DNA from: Candidatus Moranbacteria bacterium UBA4824
GTDB taxonomy: Bacteria; Patescibacteriota; Minisyncoccia; Moranbacterales; UBA2206
Direction: 5' to 3'
Assembly: GCA_002400405.1 (NCBI GenBank)
Contig: DHFM01000046.1
Coordinates: 15,331-79,330 of the forward strand
DNA: 64,000 nt
Shown here: piece after piece, positions 40,684 to 48,885 of the stretch
Layout: every line of letters starts with the position of its first letter
How positions within the stretch are numbered: the first letter of the stretch is position 1
Position numbers and translations under genes: made by a program
The notes under the pieces: model-generated
The model's database searches: none
Seen by the model: only the letters and a program-made list of their open reading frames with translations
Told to the model about the DNA's origin: nothing

Positions 40684-42513
40684 TTAGATTGTAATTTTCA
40701 AGAGGATATGATTTAAGGAAGAATTTATTTTTAGCCAAAGCGAATCTGAAAAAACCACTATCCAATGTTTTTGAGTGGTTGGGGTGGTGAAAAGATAGTG
40801 ATTGTCTTTAGAGACAGGTTTAAAACCTGTCATTACGCCTAAAACCCTTGAATTTTGAGGGATTAACTTTTCGGGAAAAGTTATAGTGGGGCTTGAATAA
40901 GCCAAATTATGGCGTGTTTGTTGCTTTTTTTGCCAAATAGGCGAGGAAGTATATTTTCCAAGGTTGGCTTGGATTTCGGAGTCGGGGATAATGAGAATAT
41001 CTTCTTCTGTTGTGGCGCTGGTTCCCTCATCCGCCCTACGGGCACCTTCTCCCAAAGGGAGAAGGGGATTTTCAGTATTATTCTGTGTTTCTATCCAGCT
41101 CCAGCCATCGTCATTTTTTCCATAAAGCTCATCTTCATTGATTTTGTTTTTTTTCCGATCATATTTAATTTTTTGCACAACTTTCCCAGAGGGGTCGCGC
41201 AGTTCAATTTTTGTTTTTTCATTTCCTAAAGTGAAAGCGCAAATTTTTTTGGTGAGCTTTTTGGTTTTGCCTTTTTTGATTTTGAAATCTTCACGGATCG
41301 GATGATTAATTAGTTTGTCTTTTCCAGTGGCGATTGACCAGCCCTTGAGATTGACTTTGTCCTTGGATTGATTTTTAATTTCGATCCATTCATTTTTTGT
41401 GTCACTTCCTTTGGGATTGGGGGAAAGACTTATTATGCGAATTTTTGGCGCATTATATTTTTCCACCTTAACACTAAAGTCATAGGTTTTGTCTTCGCCA
41501 TCCCCAGTAATTTTTAGACTGCCTTTGAATTTTCCAGTTTTTTCATATTTGTGTTTTGTGGATTTTAGATAGCTTTTGTGGCCATCGCCAAAATTCCAAG
41601 TGAATTTTTTAGCGTCTTTTTCAGCTTTCACACTGAAATAGGCATAGGTGTTTTTGTAGATTTTTTTTGGTAGAATTAGTTTTCCGGACAGTATTTTATC
41701 GAAATTATTTTCTCCGCCAGGAGTAGGCAAAGATGTCCACCGCCAATCCGTTCCAGAAAAAGAATAGGAATAGGCGCTTTTTCCATTGGAATATTTTTGG
41801 CTAGCGATTAAGTTATCTTTTTTGTCATAAAGAAAAACTGTGTCGCCCTTAGAGTCATTATTAAACGAAAAAGAGCCATAAAAAACAATAAAATTTCCAG
41901 TTTTTTCTTTCTTAGTAATTTTTCCTTTGGCACTTTTGGAATCTTTGATGACATAATTGGAGAAGTCAATTTCTTCTCCAGTTAAATTAATTATCTCGAC
42001 AAACTCTTCCTCGTCATTTTTAGTGTCTGGCGCCGGATAAATTTCGTTGATTCTAATCCCCGAATAATCTTGTGTTTCTTCTTCTTCTTCTTCTTCTTCT
42101 TCTTCTTCTTCTTCTTCCCAATTCAAACTATCAATAATAACCCCAGAATTTGTGTCGCCAAGTATTATAGCAATGCCATTTCCTTCGGAAATAACACTAC
42201 TTTTACTAGTGTTAGTCCAAAGATAAATTCCTTTAGCGGGGACAATATCTTCATTTCCAAATGATTTGAAGCTTGTGCGTGTTCCTGTAGAGGTTTTTTT
42301 AACAAGCCTATAATCATCCAAATTAATTGTTTCATTGGTGGTATTAGTAATTTCGATAAAGTCTTCCTCTGTTTTGCCAGTTCCGCCACTGTATTGAATA
42401 TCGGTAATTTTTAAAATCGGCTCAGCCAAGCAAATTTTTTCCCAAATAAAAAAGCTAGCTAAAATAACCAGCCCGAAAATAAAATAATAATATTTTTTAT
42501 TTTTATTTTTCAC
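40684..42513 (-). CDS. Secreted protein with lamin-tail and PKD domains
   Basis: A 609-residue protein if it starts at GTG 42513 (a TTG at 42558 is possible but lies in an inverted-repeat element). Signal peptide at residues 1-30 (ILASFFIWEKICLAEP). Three lamin-tail domains: ILKITDIQYSGG/EDFIEITN at the N-terminus, IRINEIYPAPDT/EEFVEIINLTG after a run of 14 Glu, and PKIRIISLSPNPKG/NEWIEIKNQS. Between the last two lies a PKD-like domain (FTWNFGDGHKSYLKSTKHKY). A GC-rich repeat is read in frame at 41023-41068 (PLGEGARRADEG). Cell-surface location is inferred; such proteins often mediate adhesion. Confidence 0.85.
   Translation of the reverse strand: MKNKNKKYYYFIFGLVILASFFIWEKICLAEPILKITDIQYSGGTGKTEEDFIEITNTTNETINLDDYRLVKKTSTGTRTSFKSFGNEDIVPAKGIYLWTNTSKSSVISEGNGIAIILGDTNSGVIIDSLNWEEEEEEEEEEEEEETQDYSGIRINEIYPAPDTKNDEEEFVEIINLTGEEIDFSNYVIKDSKSAKGKITKKEKTGNFIVFYGSFSFNNDSKGDTVFLYDKKDNLIASQKYSNGKSAYSYSFSGTDWRWTSLPTPGGENNFDKILSGKLILPKKIYKNTYAYFSVKAEKDAKKFTWNFGDGHKSYLKSTKHKYEKTGKFKGSLKITGDGEDKTYDFSVKVEKYNAPKIRIISLSPNPKGSDTKNEWIEIKNQSKDKVNLKGWSIATGKDKLINHPIREDFKIKKGKTKKLTKKICAFTLGNEKTKIELRDPSGKVVQKIKYDRKKNKINEDELYGKNDDGWSWIETQNNTENPLLPLGEGARRADEGTSATTEEDILIIPDSEIQANLGKYTSSPIWQKKQQTRHNLAYSSPTITFPEKLIPQNSRVLGVMTGFKPVSKDNHYLFTTPTTQKHWIVVFSDSLWLKINSSLNHILLKITI
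41023..41068. repeat. In-frame inverted repeat in the lamin-tail gene
   Basis: A GC-rich element (ccctcatccgccctacggg...cccaaagggagaagggg) giving the peptide LLPLGEGARRADEGT in a linker near the protein's C-terminus. It is compositionally foreign to the gene. Confidence 0.8.
42076..42117. repeat. (TTC)14 microsatellite encoding 14 Glu
   Basis: Fourteen perfect ttc units (GAA on the coding minus strand) in the linker between two lamin-tail domains. Being a multiple of three, changes in copy number alter linker length without a frameshift. Confidence 0.95.
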
Positions 42514-42523
42514 CCTAAATTTA

Positions 42524-42647
42524 TCCCCCACCACTTTTAGTCTGCGCCAAAGGCGCAAAAAACTTTTATTTAAAAGTAATAAAAACCTTTTAAATATTGC
42601 AATTTATATAAAAAAATAAACTAAAAAAGACTAAAAGTGGTGGGGGA
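42524..42647. repeat. TCCCCCACCACTTTTAGTCT terminal-inverted-repeat element
   Basis: A 124-bp element with perfect 20-bp terminal inverted repeats and an inner gcgcc/ggcgc hairpin, exactly filling the gap between the stop of the PH-domain gene (42648) and the leader of the lamin-tail gene. Its ends resemble those of the in-gene element at 15052-15157. Confidence 0.9.
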
Positions 42648-43241
42648 TTAAGTCGTTTCATGGTGAATTTTTTCTCGAAGCATTTCGCCGAATTCATTTT
42701 CTTCTTTGCTTTCTAATTCGTTTTGCAGTTTCATAATAGTATCTTTGATTTTGTAGGGATCGGGAACATTTCGAAAGATAAAGCGTTCTCTTTCACCGGC
42801 AGTTTGAATAAGAAGATTGCCGTAATTAAGAAAGGTTGGGATAACTCCACGCACATCCGTTGTGACATCCTGAATTTTTTCCAGTTCTAACTCGCTCACT
42901 ACGCGAGTAAAAAGCCCTTTTTGTTCAATGTTAATAATTCTTTCACTAGTAACTATCCAAACATCAAAATAGTAGTCAATCCAGATGGCAAAAAACAACA
43001 GCCAAAGAAAAGTAAAAAAAAGACTGCGCATAAAAGCGGTGAGATCAAGCAGAAGTTGTTCGCTAAATTCATCAAAGAAAAAGGCGGTGAGGAAATAACT
43101 GCCGAAAAGAAAAAGTACCATAAAGAAAATTATGGAAAAGTGAGTGAGGATGTTGAACCAGTGGCGATGAATAACCATCAGAATTTCTTCGCCATTTTTT
43201 TGTCCGTCGAAATGATAGTGGGTAAAATTGTGTTGTTGCAT
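42648..43241 (-). CDS. Membrane protein with bacterial PH domain (YdbS-like)
   Basis: A 197-residue protein. Two hydrophobic helices at about residues 34-60 and 75-100 are followed by a PH-like domain (WIVTSERIINIEQKGLFTR, SELELEKIQDVTTDVRGV, FLNYGNLLIQTAGERERFIF), the usual layout of bPH2 proteins. The N-terminal HYHFDGQKNGEEI region is polar. The function of such proteins is poorly known; they may sense membrane or envelope state. It starts 4 bases after the stop of the small membrane protein upstream. Confidence 0.85.
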   Translation of the reverse strand: MQQHNFTHYHFDGQKNGEEILMVIHRHWFNILTHFSIIFFMVLFLFGSYFLTAFFFDEFSEQLLLDLTAFMRSLFFTFLWLLFFAIWIDYYFDVWIVTSERIINIEQKGLFTRVVSELELEKIQDVTTDVRGVIPTFLNYGNLLIQTAGERERFIFRNVPDPYKIKDTIMKLQNELESKEENEFGEMLREKIHHETT

Positions 43242-43245
43242 AAAA

Positions 43246-43470
43246 TTAAAAAATAAGAAGTTTTGAAATTAGCGCATCCCAATCAACCGAAAAAAACAAC
43301 ATAATATTGGAAAGAAAAAGCAAAACGGAAACTACCACAAAAATGGGAAGCATTATTTTGTTAGTTTTAGCATTTATGGAATAACGAGCTAGATGATAGA
43401 TGATAAAAAAGAAGAGAAAAAGATAGGTGATAAGGATGATGGCATAAAGAGCGAGGGCAATGTAGAACAT
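43246..43470 (-). CDS. Small two-helix membrane protein
   Basis: A 74-residue protein consisting of two hydrophobic helices (about residues 4-28 and 40-62) with a basic connecting loop (ARYSINAKTNK). It directly precedes the PH-domain gene (4 bases) and probably works with it. No family recognised. Confidence 0.7.
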   Translation of the reverse strand: MFYIALALYAIILITYLFLFFFIIYHLARYSINAKTNKIMLPIFVVVSVLLFLSNIMLFFSVDWDALISKLLIF

Positions 43471-43494
43471 AAATTTTAGTTTATTTTTTATTTA

Positions 43495-43643
43495 GGACTT
43501 ATACATTTGCTTGCGTCAAGATATGCTTGTCGCGAAAGTGATTATAAAATGTAAGAATTTTCCAGTAATCAAGAATTGTTTATGTGAAATGTTTTTCTGG
43601 CGACTGCGTTAATATCTTTTCCACAATCAAATGCATAAGTCCT
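43495..43643. repeat. MITE-like element with AGGACTTAT terminal inverted repeats, copy 2
   Basis: A 149-bp non-coding element with ends aggacttatacattt and aatgcataagtcct, located between ruvB and the small membrane protein. Same terminal type and size class as 6181-6324. Confidence 0.7.
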
Positions 43644-43649
43644 ATATTT

Positions 43650-44657
43650 TTAAAATAATTTTTTCTCTCCAATATATTTTATTCCCAGATGATTGTAGGC
43701 GCTTTCGGTGGCAATGCGACCGCGCGGAGTACGAGCTAAAAATCCGATTTGAATGAGATATGGCTCATAGACATCTTCGATGGTTTTTATTTCTTCCGAA
43801 GTAGCTGCGGCAACTGTGCCAAGACCGACGGGACCACCACCAAACTTTTCGATGATGACTCGCAAGATATGCTTGTCCGCCGGTTCAAGTCCAAGTGGAT
43901 CAACATCAATCATTTCCAGTGCTTCAATTGCTACCGCTTCGTTTATAATATCATGATTTTTTATTTGAGAAAAATCTCGCACCCGTTTCAAAAGACGATT
44001 AGCTACGCGAGGAGTACAACGAGCACACTCGGAAATTTTGGAAAGTCCTGTTTCGTCAGCGACTACCCCCAAAATTTTGGCACTACGCTCAAGAATTTTT
44101 TTGATTTCTGGGTTGGTATAAAATTCCAAACGATGAATGGCGCCAAAACGATTGCGGAGGGGATTGGAAATTGAACCTAACTTAGTGGTAGCGCCAATCA
44201 GGGTGAATTTTGGTAGATCAAGTTGAATAGTTCTGGCAGATGGTCCTTTGCCGATTATAATGTCTAATTTATAATCTTCCATGGCTGGGTAGAGAATTTC
44301 TTCGATGGATTTGTTAAGCCTGTGAATTTCATCGATGAATAGAATGTCACCATCAGAAAGATTAGTGAGAATTGATCCAAAATCACCCACGCGCTCAATG
44401 GCTGGACCAGAGGTAGTTTTAATGTTGACTCCCATTTCTTTGGCGATGATGTTGGCGAGAGTGGTTTTTCCAAGCCCCGCGGGACCATAAAGCAAAACAT
44501 GCTCAATAGATTCTTCGCGATGTTTGGCCGCTTGAATCAAAATGTCTAAATTTTTCTTAACCTTAACTTGCCCCACATAATCATTGAAATTTTGCGGACG
44601 CAAAGTGACATCAAAACTAATTTCGTCTGGTTGTTCTTTTGAGCTAGTAATGGTCAT
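43650..44657 (-). CDS. ruvB: Holliday junction branch migration ATPase RuvB
   Basis: A 335-residue AAA+ motor. [18 protein letters not shown], Walker [16 protein letters not shown], Walker [11 protein letters not shown], sensor [20 protein letters not shown] with the Arg finger region, and the winged-helix end [19 protein letters not shown]. It drives branch migration with RuvA and hands junctions to RuvC. It is not next to ruvC or ruvA here. An AT-rich repeat block forms its leader. Confidence 0.97.
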   Translation of the reverse strand: MTITSSKEQPDEISFDVTLRPQNFNDYVGQVKVKKNLDILIQAAKHREESIEHVLLYGPAGLGKTTLANIIAKEMGVNIKTTSGPAIERVGDFGSILTNLSDGDILFIDEIHRLNKSIEEILYPAMEDYKLDIIIGKGPSARTIQLDLPKFTLIGATTKLGSISNPLRNRFGAIHRLEFYTNPEIKKILERSAKILGVVADETGLSKISECARCTPRVANRLLKRVRDFSQIKNHDIINEAVAIEALEMIDVDPLGLEPADKHILRVIIEKFGGGPVGLGTVAAATSEEIKTIEDVYEPYLIQIGFLARTPRGRIATESAYNHLGIKYIGEKKLF

Positions 44658-44659
44658 AA

Positions 44660-44769
44660 TAATTTTTAATTTTGTAATTTTTAATTTTATAAATAAATCT
44701 AAAATCTAAATTTTTAAAAATTAGAAATTAAGAAATTATTTAAAAATTAAAAAATTAAAAATTGGAAAT
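44660..44769. repeat. AT-rich inverted repeat (AATTTTTAATTTT...AAAATTAAAAATT), copy 1
   Basis: About 110 bases, nearly all A and T, with a core ataaataaatctaaaatct shared with 45611-45724. It lies directly upstream of ruvB. Confidence 0.8.
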
Positions 44770-44794
44770 TCGAGTAAATTTAGTATACACCCAT

Positions 44795-44823
44795 TTGACA
44801 AAATTTCCAACTTATGCTATGCT
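44795..44823 (+). promoter_or_regulatory. Sigma70-type promoter without a nearby ORF
   Basis: TTGACA (44795-44800), 17 bases, TATGCT (44818-44823). The next ORF start on this strand is 450 bases away, which suggests that the transcript is a non-coding RNA or a long leader. Confidence 0.6.
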
Positions 44824-44829
44824 CCAAAG

Positions 44830-45016
44830 TCATCTTGAAACTTTATGTTTTTGAGATGATTAGCAGTAAATTGCAGGCAATTGGTGACTTCTATCTTTTG
44901 TCATCAATATAGAAACATTTTTCAAGATATGGGTAGCTGGGTTTCGGCTCGACTATGCCTCGATGTTGTTTCTTTTTTTGGGCTCTTAGCCCGAATTCTT
45001 GCCTGCAGATTATTGG
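44830..45016 (+). ncRNA. Candidate structured non-coding RNA or long leader
   Basis: This non-repetitive, ORF-free stretch begins about 7 bases after a good promoter. Bases atcttgaaa (from about 44832) can pair with tttcaagat (about 44920), ggtgac with gtcatc inside that arm, and tgcaggcaa (44873-44881) with ttgcctgca (45000-45008), which crosses the first stem (pseudoknot or alternative fold). A gggct/agccc hairpin lies near the end. I found no match to tmRNA, RNase P RNA, SRP RNA or 6S RNA landmarks. Function unknown. Confidence 0.4.
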
Positions 45017-45028
45017 AACTTCGCCATT

Positions 45029-45071
45029 TCAGAACCACTGATTATCACTGATTATACTGATTTCACTGAAT
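45029..45071. repeat. ATCAGTGGTT-type element, partial copy 3
   Basis: The left half of the 105-bp element (agaaccactgattatcac...gatttcactgaa) without its right half, following the candidate RNA. Confidence 0.75.
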
Positions 45072-45101
45072 AAAAAATTTAAAAATTCAAAGAAGGTATC
45101 C

Positions 45102-45153
45102 GAAAAGTTGAGCTTTAGGGTGGAGCCTAAACTTTTCAAAAAGCTCAACTTTA
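45102..45153. repeat. Nested hairpin (AAAGTTGAGCTT / AAGCTCAACTTT)
   Basis: Outer arms aaagttgagctt and aagctcaacttt enclose a second hairpin tttaggg...gcctaaa. It stands 120 bases before the small ORF at 45271 and could be a leader structure or a REP-like element. The interval 45154-45260 holds nothing recognisable. Confidence 0.65.
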
Positions 45154-45270
45154 GAGGAGTAAAATTCTATCAAAGCTAAATGTTTTGTGGGAAAGTTTTT
45201 AGGAGATATTTAGTTTTAATGGAAGGGGAATAAATAAAACAAAAAATTCTTTAAAAAATAGGGAGGGAGT

Positions 45271-45522
45271 ATGAAAATTTCTAAAATAGTACTTCGTTTT
45301 TTTGGTTATTTTTCAATTGAAGAGATTGAGGCAAAAATTAAATTTGCCGAATTTCAAATCAAAACAATAAAAGACGAAAGCAATTATTACATAAATCTTA
45401 TCAGAAAGGGGGAAGCAGGCACTGCAATATCTGATGATTTGCGTCATAATCGTGGGTTACTTCCTTATTATCAAAATGAGTTGAAATTGTGGACTAAAAA
45501 ACTAAAGAAAATAAAAAAATAA
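45271..45522 (+). CDS. Small hypothetical protein in a stand-alone unit
   Basis: An 83-residue Lys-rich, mostly helical protein (FSIEEIEAKIKFAEFQIKTIKDE, then YYQNELKLWTKKLKKIKK), likely coiled coil. A strong Shine-Dalgarno sequence gggaggg lies just before the ATG and a terminator follows. No known family. Layout resembles the other single-gene units at 34998, 50171 and 58024. Confidence 0.65.
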   Translation: MKISKIVLRFFGYFSIEEIEAKIKFAEFQIKTIKDESNYYINLIRKGEAGTAISDDLRHNRGLLPYYQNELKLWTKKLKKIKK

Positions 45523-45557
45523 AACCAGGCGTGGAGGAGTATGGTGGGAAAAAGAAA

Positions 45558-45595
45558 AAGGGTTAGCTTGTCGATATAAGCGCCCTTTTTTTGTT
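45558..45595 (+). terminator. Intrinsic terminator
   Basis: A hairpin aagggttagctt/aagcgccctt (one bulge) followed by a run of seven T, 35 bases after the small ORF. Confidence 0.8.
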
Positions 45596-45610
45596 GTCTG
45601 AACCACAAAA

Positions 45611-45724
45611 CAATTTTTAATTTTTGAATTTTTAATTTTATAAATAAATCTTAAATCTAAATTTTTAAAAATTAAAAATTGAAATTTATTTAAAAATTAC
45701 AAAAATTATAAAATTAAAAATTTT
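45611..45724. repeat. AT-rich inverted repeat, copy 2
   Basis: Close relative of 44660-44769 with the shared core ataaataaatcttaaatctaa. It abuts the stop of the double PilB gene. Confidence 0.8.
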
Positions 45725-48700
45725 CTAAAGATCAGTGACTCGTTCCACTTCTTCAAGTGATGTCCCACCTTCCAAAACTTTCAAAATTCCATCTTGTGTC
45801 ATTGTGAGCATGCCGAGTTCGACGGCTTTTTCTTCTAGTTCGGCGGTGATGGCGCCACGGGTGACGAGGTCTTGAATTTCACGGGTTAGTTGGAAAACTT
45901 CACTAACAGTCATGCGACCTTTGTAACCTAGACCGTTGCATTTTTCGCAACCTTTTGGATGATAAATCTCTAAAACTTTGGGAATGTCCACTCCCGCCTT
46001 TGGACTAATAGTGGCTAAAACTTTTTCAATCATTTCTTTTTCTTTTTCATTTGGCTGGACTTTTTCTTTGCAATCACAAAGGCGACGCACGAGGCGTTGC
46101 GCCATAAAGGCATTGACGGCGGTGGCGATGTCGGACGGGGAAACGCCCATATTGATCATTCGCGCCACTGCTCCGGCGGCGTTGTTGGTGTGAATTGTAG
46201 AAAGCACCAGATGTCCTGTGAGTGAAGCTTGCACGGCTACTTGGGCAGTTTCATCGTCACGAATTTCACCAATCATCATGATATCCGGATTTTGACGAAG
46301 CAGAGCGCGCAGAGCGGTGGCGAAAGTATAGCCTTCTTTGTCGTTGACTGGAGTTTGCAAAATTCCTGGGAGTTGATATTCGATTGGATCTTCTACGGTG
46401 ATTATTTTTACTTCCGGTTTATTAAGCATACTGAGAACACTATAGAGTGTGGTAGTTTTTCCACTGCCTGTTGGGCCGGTGTTTAAAATTACACCATTAG
46501 GTTTTTTTATTTCTGAAATTATTTTGTCTAAGTTTTGTTGTCTAATACCAAGCTTAGTAAGATCCAATTCCATCGATGAACCGCGGAGGAGTCGCATCAC
46601 AATTGTTTCACCATAACCACCCAGGATGATCGAAACACGCACATCAATATTTTTTTCGGAGATTGTGATGTCGTCATCAAATTTTATACTAAAGCGACTG
46701 TCAATCACTCCTTGGCGCACTTCAGTTTTCACACCGGAAAGAATTTTAATTTCGCCAAGTAAGGCCGGATATTCATTGAGTGGAAGAGTGGCAACATTTT
46801 GCAAAATTCCATCAATGCGAAAACGAATTTTGACATCATCTTTTTCTGGTTCGATATGAATGTCGCCAACATTGAGAATGGTAGCGGCTGAAAAAACAAT
46901 TTTGTTAATATCAGTAGTTTTGGCTGAGCGTAAAATTTCTTCCAGTTTTTTGAAATCCGCTATATTTTCTTGAGCCGAGGTATATTGACTATTTTCAATA
47001 AGAATTTTTTTGCCCAAAGTTTGGGACATTAATTTCTCATAAATACTTTCCAAAAATTCTCCTTGTCCTGTCGCACTTTCCACTTCATCAATGGAAGTGA
47101 CTCCGGCAATAGCTTTCAAAATTCCATCTTGAAGCATAGTGATCATTCCGGATTCCAAAGCGGCCATAGCTAATTCTGTTTCGCCGGCCATTTCTAAAAT
47201 TAATTTTTCGATATCTTCATTAATCGTGAGTACTTCAAAAATTCCTACGCGACCCTTATACCCCAAACCATTGCATTTCGGACAACCTTTTGGGCGATAG
47301 AGTTTTTCAATGTCTTTGGGAATTTCTACTTTAGCTTTAGGCGAAATAATGGAGAGAATTTTTTTGATAGATTCTATTGATTCTTTTGCTGGAACATAGG
47401 CTTCCTTGCAATCACAAAGTTTTCGCACCAGCCTTTGACCGATAACAGCATTCATAGCGGGGGACATCAAAGTTGGTTTTACTCCAAGCTCAATAAATCT
47501 TGGAATAGCCCCGACAGCATTATTAGTGTGGAGTGAAGACAAAACTAAATGCCCCGTAAGTGCAGAATTAACCGCGATATCAGCCGTTTCATCATCGCGA
47601 ATTTCACCCACTAAAATAACATCTGGATCCTGACGGACAATAGCGCGCAGGCCTTGAGCGAAAGTATAACCTCGTCCTTTTTCTATTTGAGTTTGAGAAA
47701 TGCCGGATAATTCATATTCAATCGGATCTTCAATAGTAATGATTTTTTTGTCCGGAGTGTTGAGTTTGTTGATGATTGAATATAGGGTAGTAGTTTTTCC
47801 CGAACCGGTTGGTCCGGTGTTTAGAATCATTCCATTAGGTGAGAGCATTTGTTTTTGCACAGTTTCATAGGCTAAACCTTGGAGACCTAAATTTTCCACG
47901 CTTACTTTGATTGAATCAGGATCTAGAAGGCGCATTACAACTGACTCACCAAAATTACCAGGGATAATACTCACACGCAAAGCAATTTTTTTCTCTGCTA
48001 GATTTATCTCAAAAGTTCCGTCTTGGGCGATATCGCGAAGATTGAGTTTCATCTTGGACATCAATTTTATGCGCGAGATGATTGTGTTGAAAACATTGAG
48101 AGGTAAAAAGGCGACATCTTGCAAATTGCCATCAATTCGATAACGCAGACGAATTTCTTTTTCTTGCGGTTCAATGTGGACATCGCTGGCACCAAGCTTG
48201 TAGGCTCCGGCTAGCATAATATTTAGAACTTGAGTAGTGGGAAGTTCTTTAATACGTTGTTTTAGGGTGATCAAATCTTTCATTTCTTCCTCAAACTTAT
48301 TCAAATCATCTCCACTAAGACTCAAACTCATTTGATCAAGGATATCTACAAAAACAATCTGTTTATATTTTTCCCAAACGCGATTGATATTTGAGGTGGA
48401 AACGACAAAAAGTTTTATCTGCCAACCTTTTTCAGTTTTTAGATTTTCTATAAAATCATGAGTTTCTTGATTTCTTGGATCGCGAGATATGATAGTGACG
48501 ACTTTGCCACTTCTGTGAATTAGGGCAATGCCGAATTTTCGCGCTTCCTCCTCGGTTAGGAGACGAATATCATCTTTGGAAATTGGGATTAGATTAGTGT
48601 CGACATAGGGAAGATTAAGTTCGGCTGCTAAGGCGCTAGCCATTTCCTCCTCCTCTTTTTTTCTAAATGTAGAAAGAATTTTGGCGGTTTTATTTTCCTG

Positions 48701-48754
48701 TTGAATTTCATCAGGTTTTACATTTTGAACTTTTGGTTTGAGAATTTTGATCAT
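45725..48754 (-). CDS. Tandem double PilB/GspE-type secretion ATPase
   Basis: A 1009-residue protein containing two complete type II secretion/type IV pilus extension ATPase modules in one chain. Residues 1-130: MshEN-like N-terminal domain. Module 1 (about 170-560): SDVHIEPQEKEIRLRYRIDG, Walker A GPTGSGKTT (about 314), Asp box ITIEDPIEYEL, Walker B PDVILVGEIRDDETA, His box HLVLSSLHTNNA, zinc site CDC...CPKCNGLGYKGR. Module 2 (about 610-1009) repeats all of them, with Walker A near 759 and CEKCNGLGYKGR. Normally one module per subunit forms a hexamer. No other pilus genes are near. Confidence 0.93.
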   Translation of the reverse strand: MIKILKPKVQNVKPDEIQQENKTAKILSTFRKKEEEEMASALAAELNLPYVDTNLIPISKDDIRLLTEEEARKFGIALIHRSGKVVTIISRDPRNQETHDFIENLKTEKGWQIKLFVVSTSNINRVWEKYKQIVFVDILDQMSLSLSGDDLNKFEEEMKDLITLKQRIKELPTTQVLNIMLAGAYKLGASDVHIEPQEKEIRLRYRIDGNLQDVAFLPLNVFNTIISRIKLMSKMKLNLRDIAQDGTFEINLAEKKIALRVSIIPGNFGESVVMRLLDPDSIKVSVENLGLQGLAYETVQKQMLSPNGMILNTGPTGSGKTTTLYSIINKLNTPDKKIITIEDPIEYELSGISQTQIEKGRGYTFAQGLRAIVRQDPDVILVGEIRDDETADIAVNSALTGHLVLSSLHTNNAVGAIPRFIELGVKPTLMSPAMNAVIGQRLVRKLCDCKEAYVPAKESIESIKKILSIISPKAKVEIPKDIEKLYRPKGCPKCNGLGYKGRVGIFEVLTINEDIEKLILEMAGETELAMAALESGMITMLQDGILKAIAGVTSIDEVESATGQGEFLESIYEKLMSQTLGKKILIENSQYTSAQENIADFKKLEEILRSAKTTDINKIVFSAATILNVGDIHIEPEKDDVKIRFRIDGILQNVATLPLNEYPALLGEIKILSGVKTEVRQGVIDSRFSIKFDDDITISEKNIDVRVSIILGGYGETIVMRLLRGSSMELDLTKLGIRQQNLDKIISEIKKPNGVILNTGPTGSGKTTTLYSVLSMLNKPEVKIITVEDPIEYQLPGILQTPVNDKEGYTFATALRALLRQNPDIMMIGEIRDDETAQVAVQASLTGHLVLSTIHTNNAAGAVARMINMGVSPSDIATAVNAFMAQRLVRRLCDCKEKVQPNEKEKEMIEKVLATISPKAGVDIPKVLEIYHPKGCEKCNGLGYKGRMTVSEVFQLTREIQDLVTRGAITAELEEKAVELGMLTMTQDGILKVLEGGTSLEEVERVTDL

Positions 48755-48759
48755 TTCCT

Positions 48760-48793
48760 TACGAATTACGAATTAGTACGAATGTACGAATAA
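48760..48793. repeat. ACGAATTACGAATTAGTACGAATGTACGAAT repeat, copy 2
   Basis: Near-identical to 18329-18370 and likewise situated directly before the start of a minus-strand gene. Confidence 0.8.
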
Positions 48794-48847
48794 GAATTAT
48801 TTTAAAAATCACATCATTATATTACCATAAAAATGACAAATAAAAAA

Positions 48848-48868
48848 ATCCGCTTTGAAGCGGATTCA
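48848..48868 (-). terminator. Intrinsic terminator of the DHH-type gene
   Basis: The stem atccgctt/aagcggat with an A-run on the left (T-run on the minus strand), 18 bases after the stop at 48886. Confidence 0.85.
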
Positions 48869-48885
48869 AATAGGAGAAAATTAAA

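Noticed and set aside
44830..45016. tmRNA, RNase P RNA, SRP RNA or 6S RNA in the gap before the small ORF
   Set aside because: None of the conserved landmarks of those RNAs could be found, so only an unnamed candidate RNA is reported.
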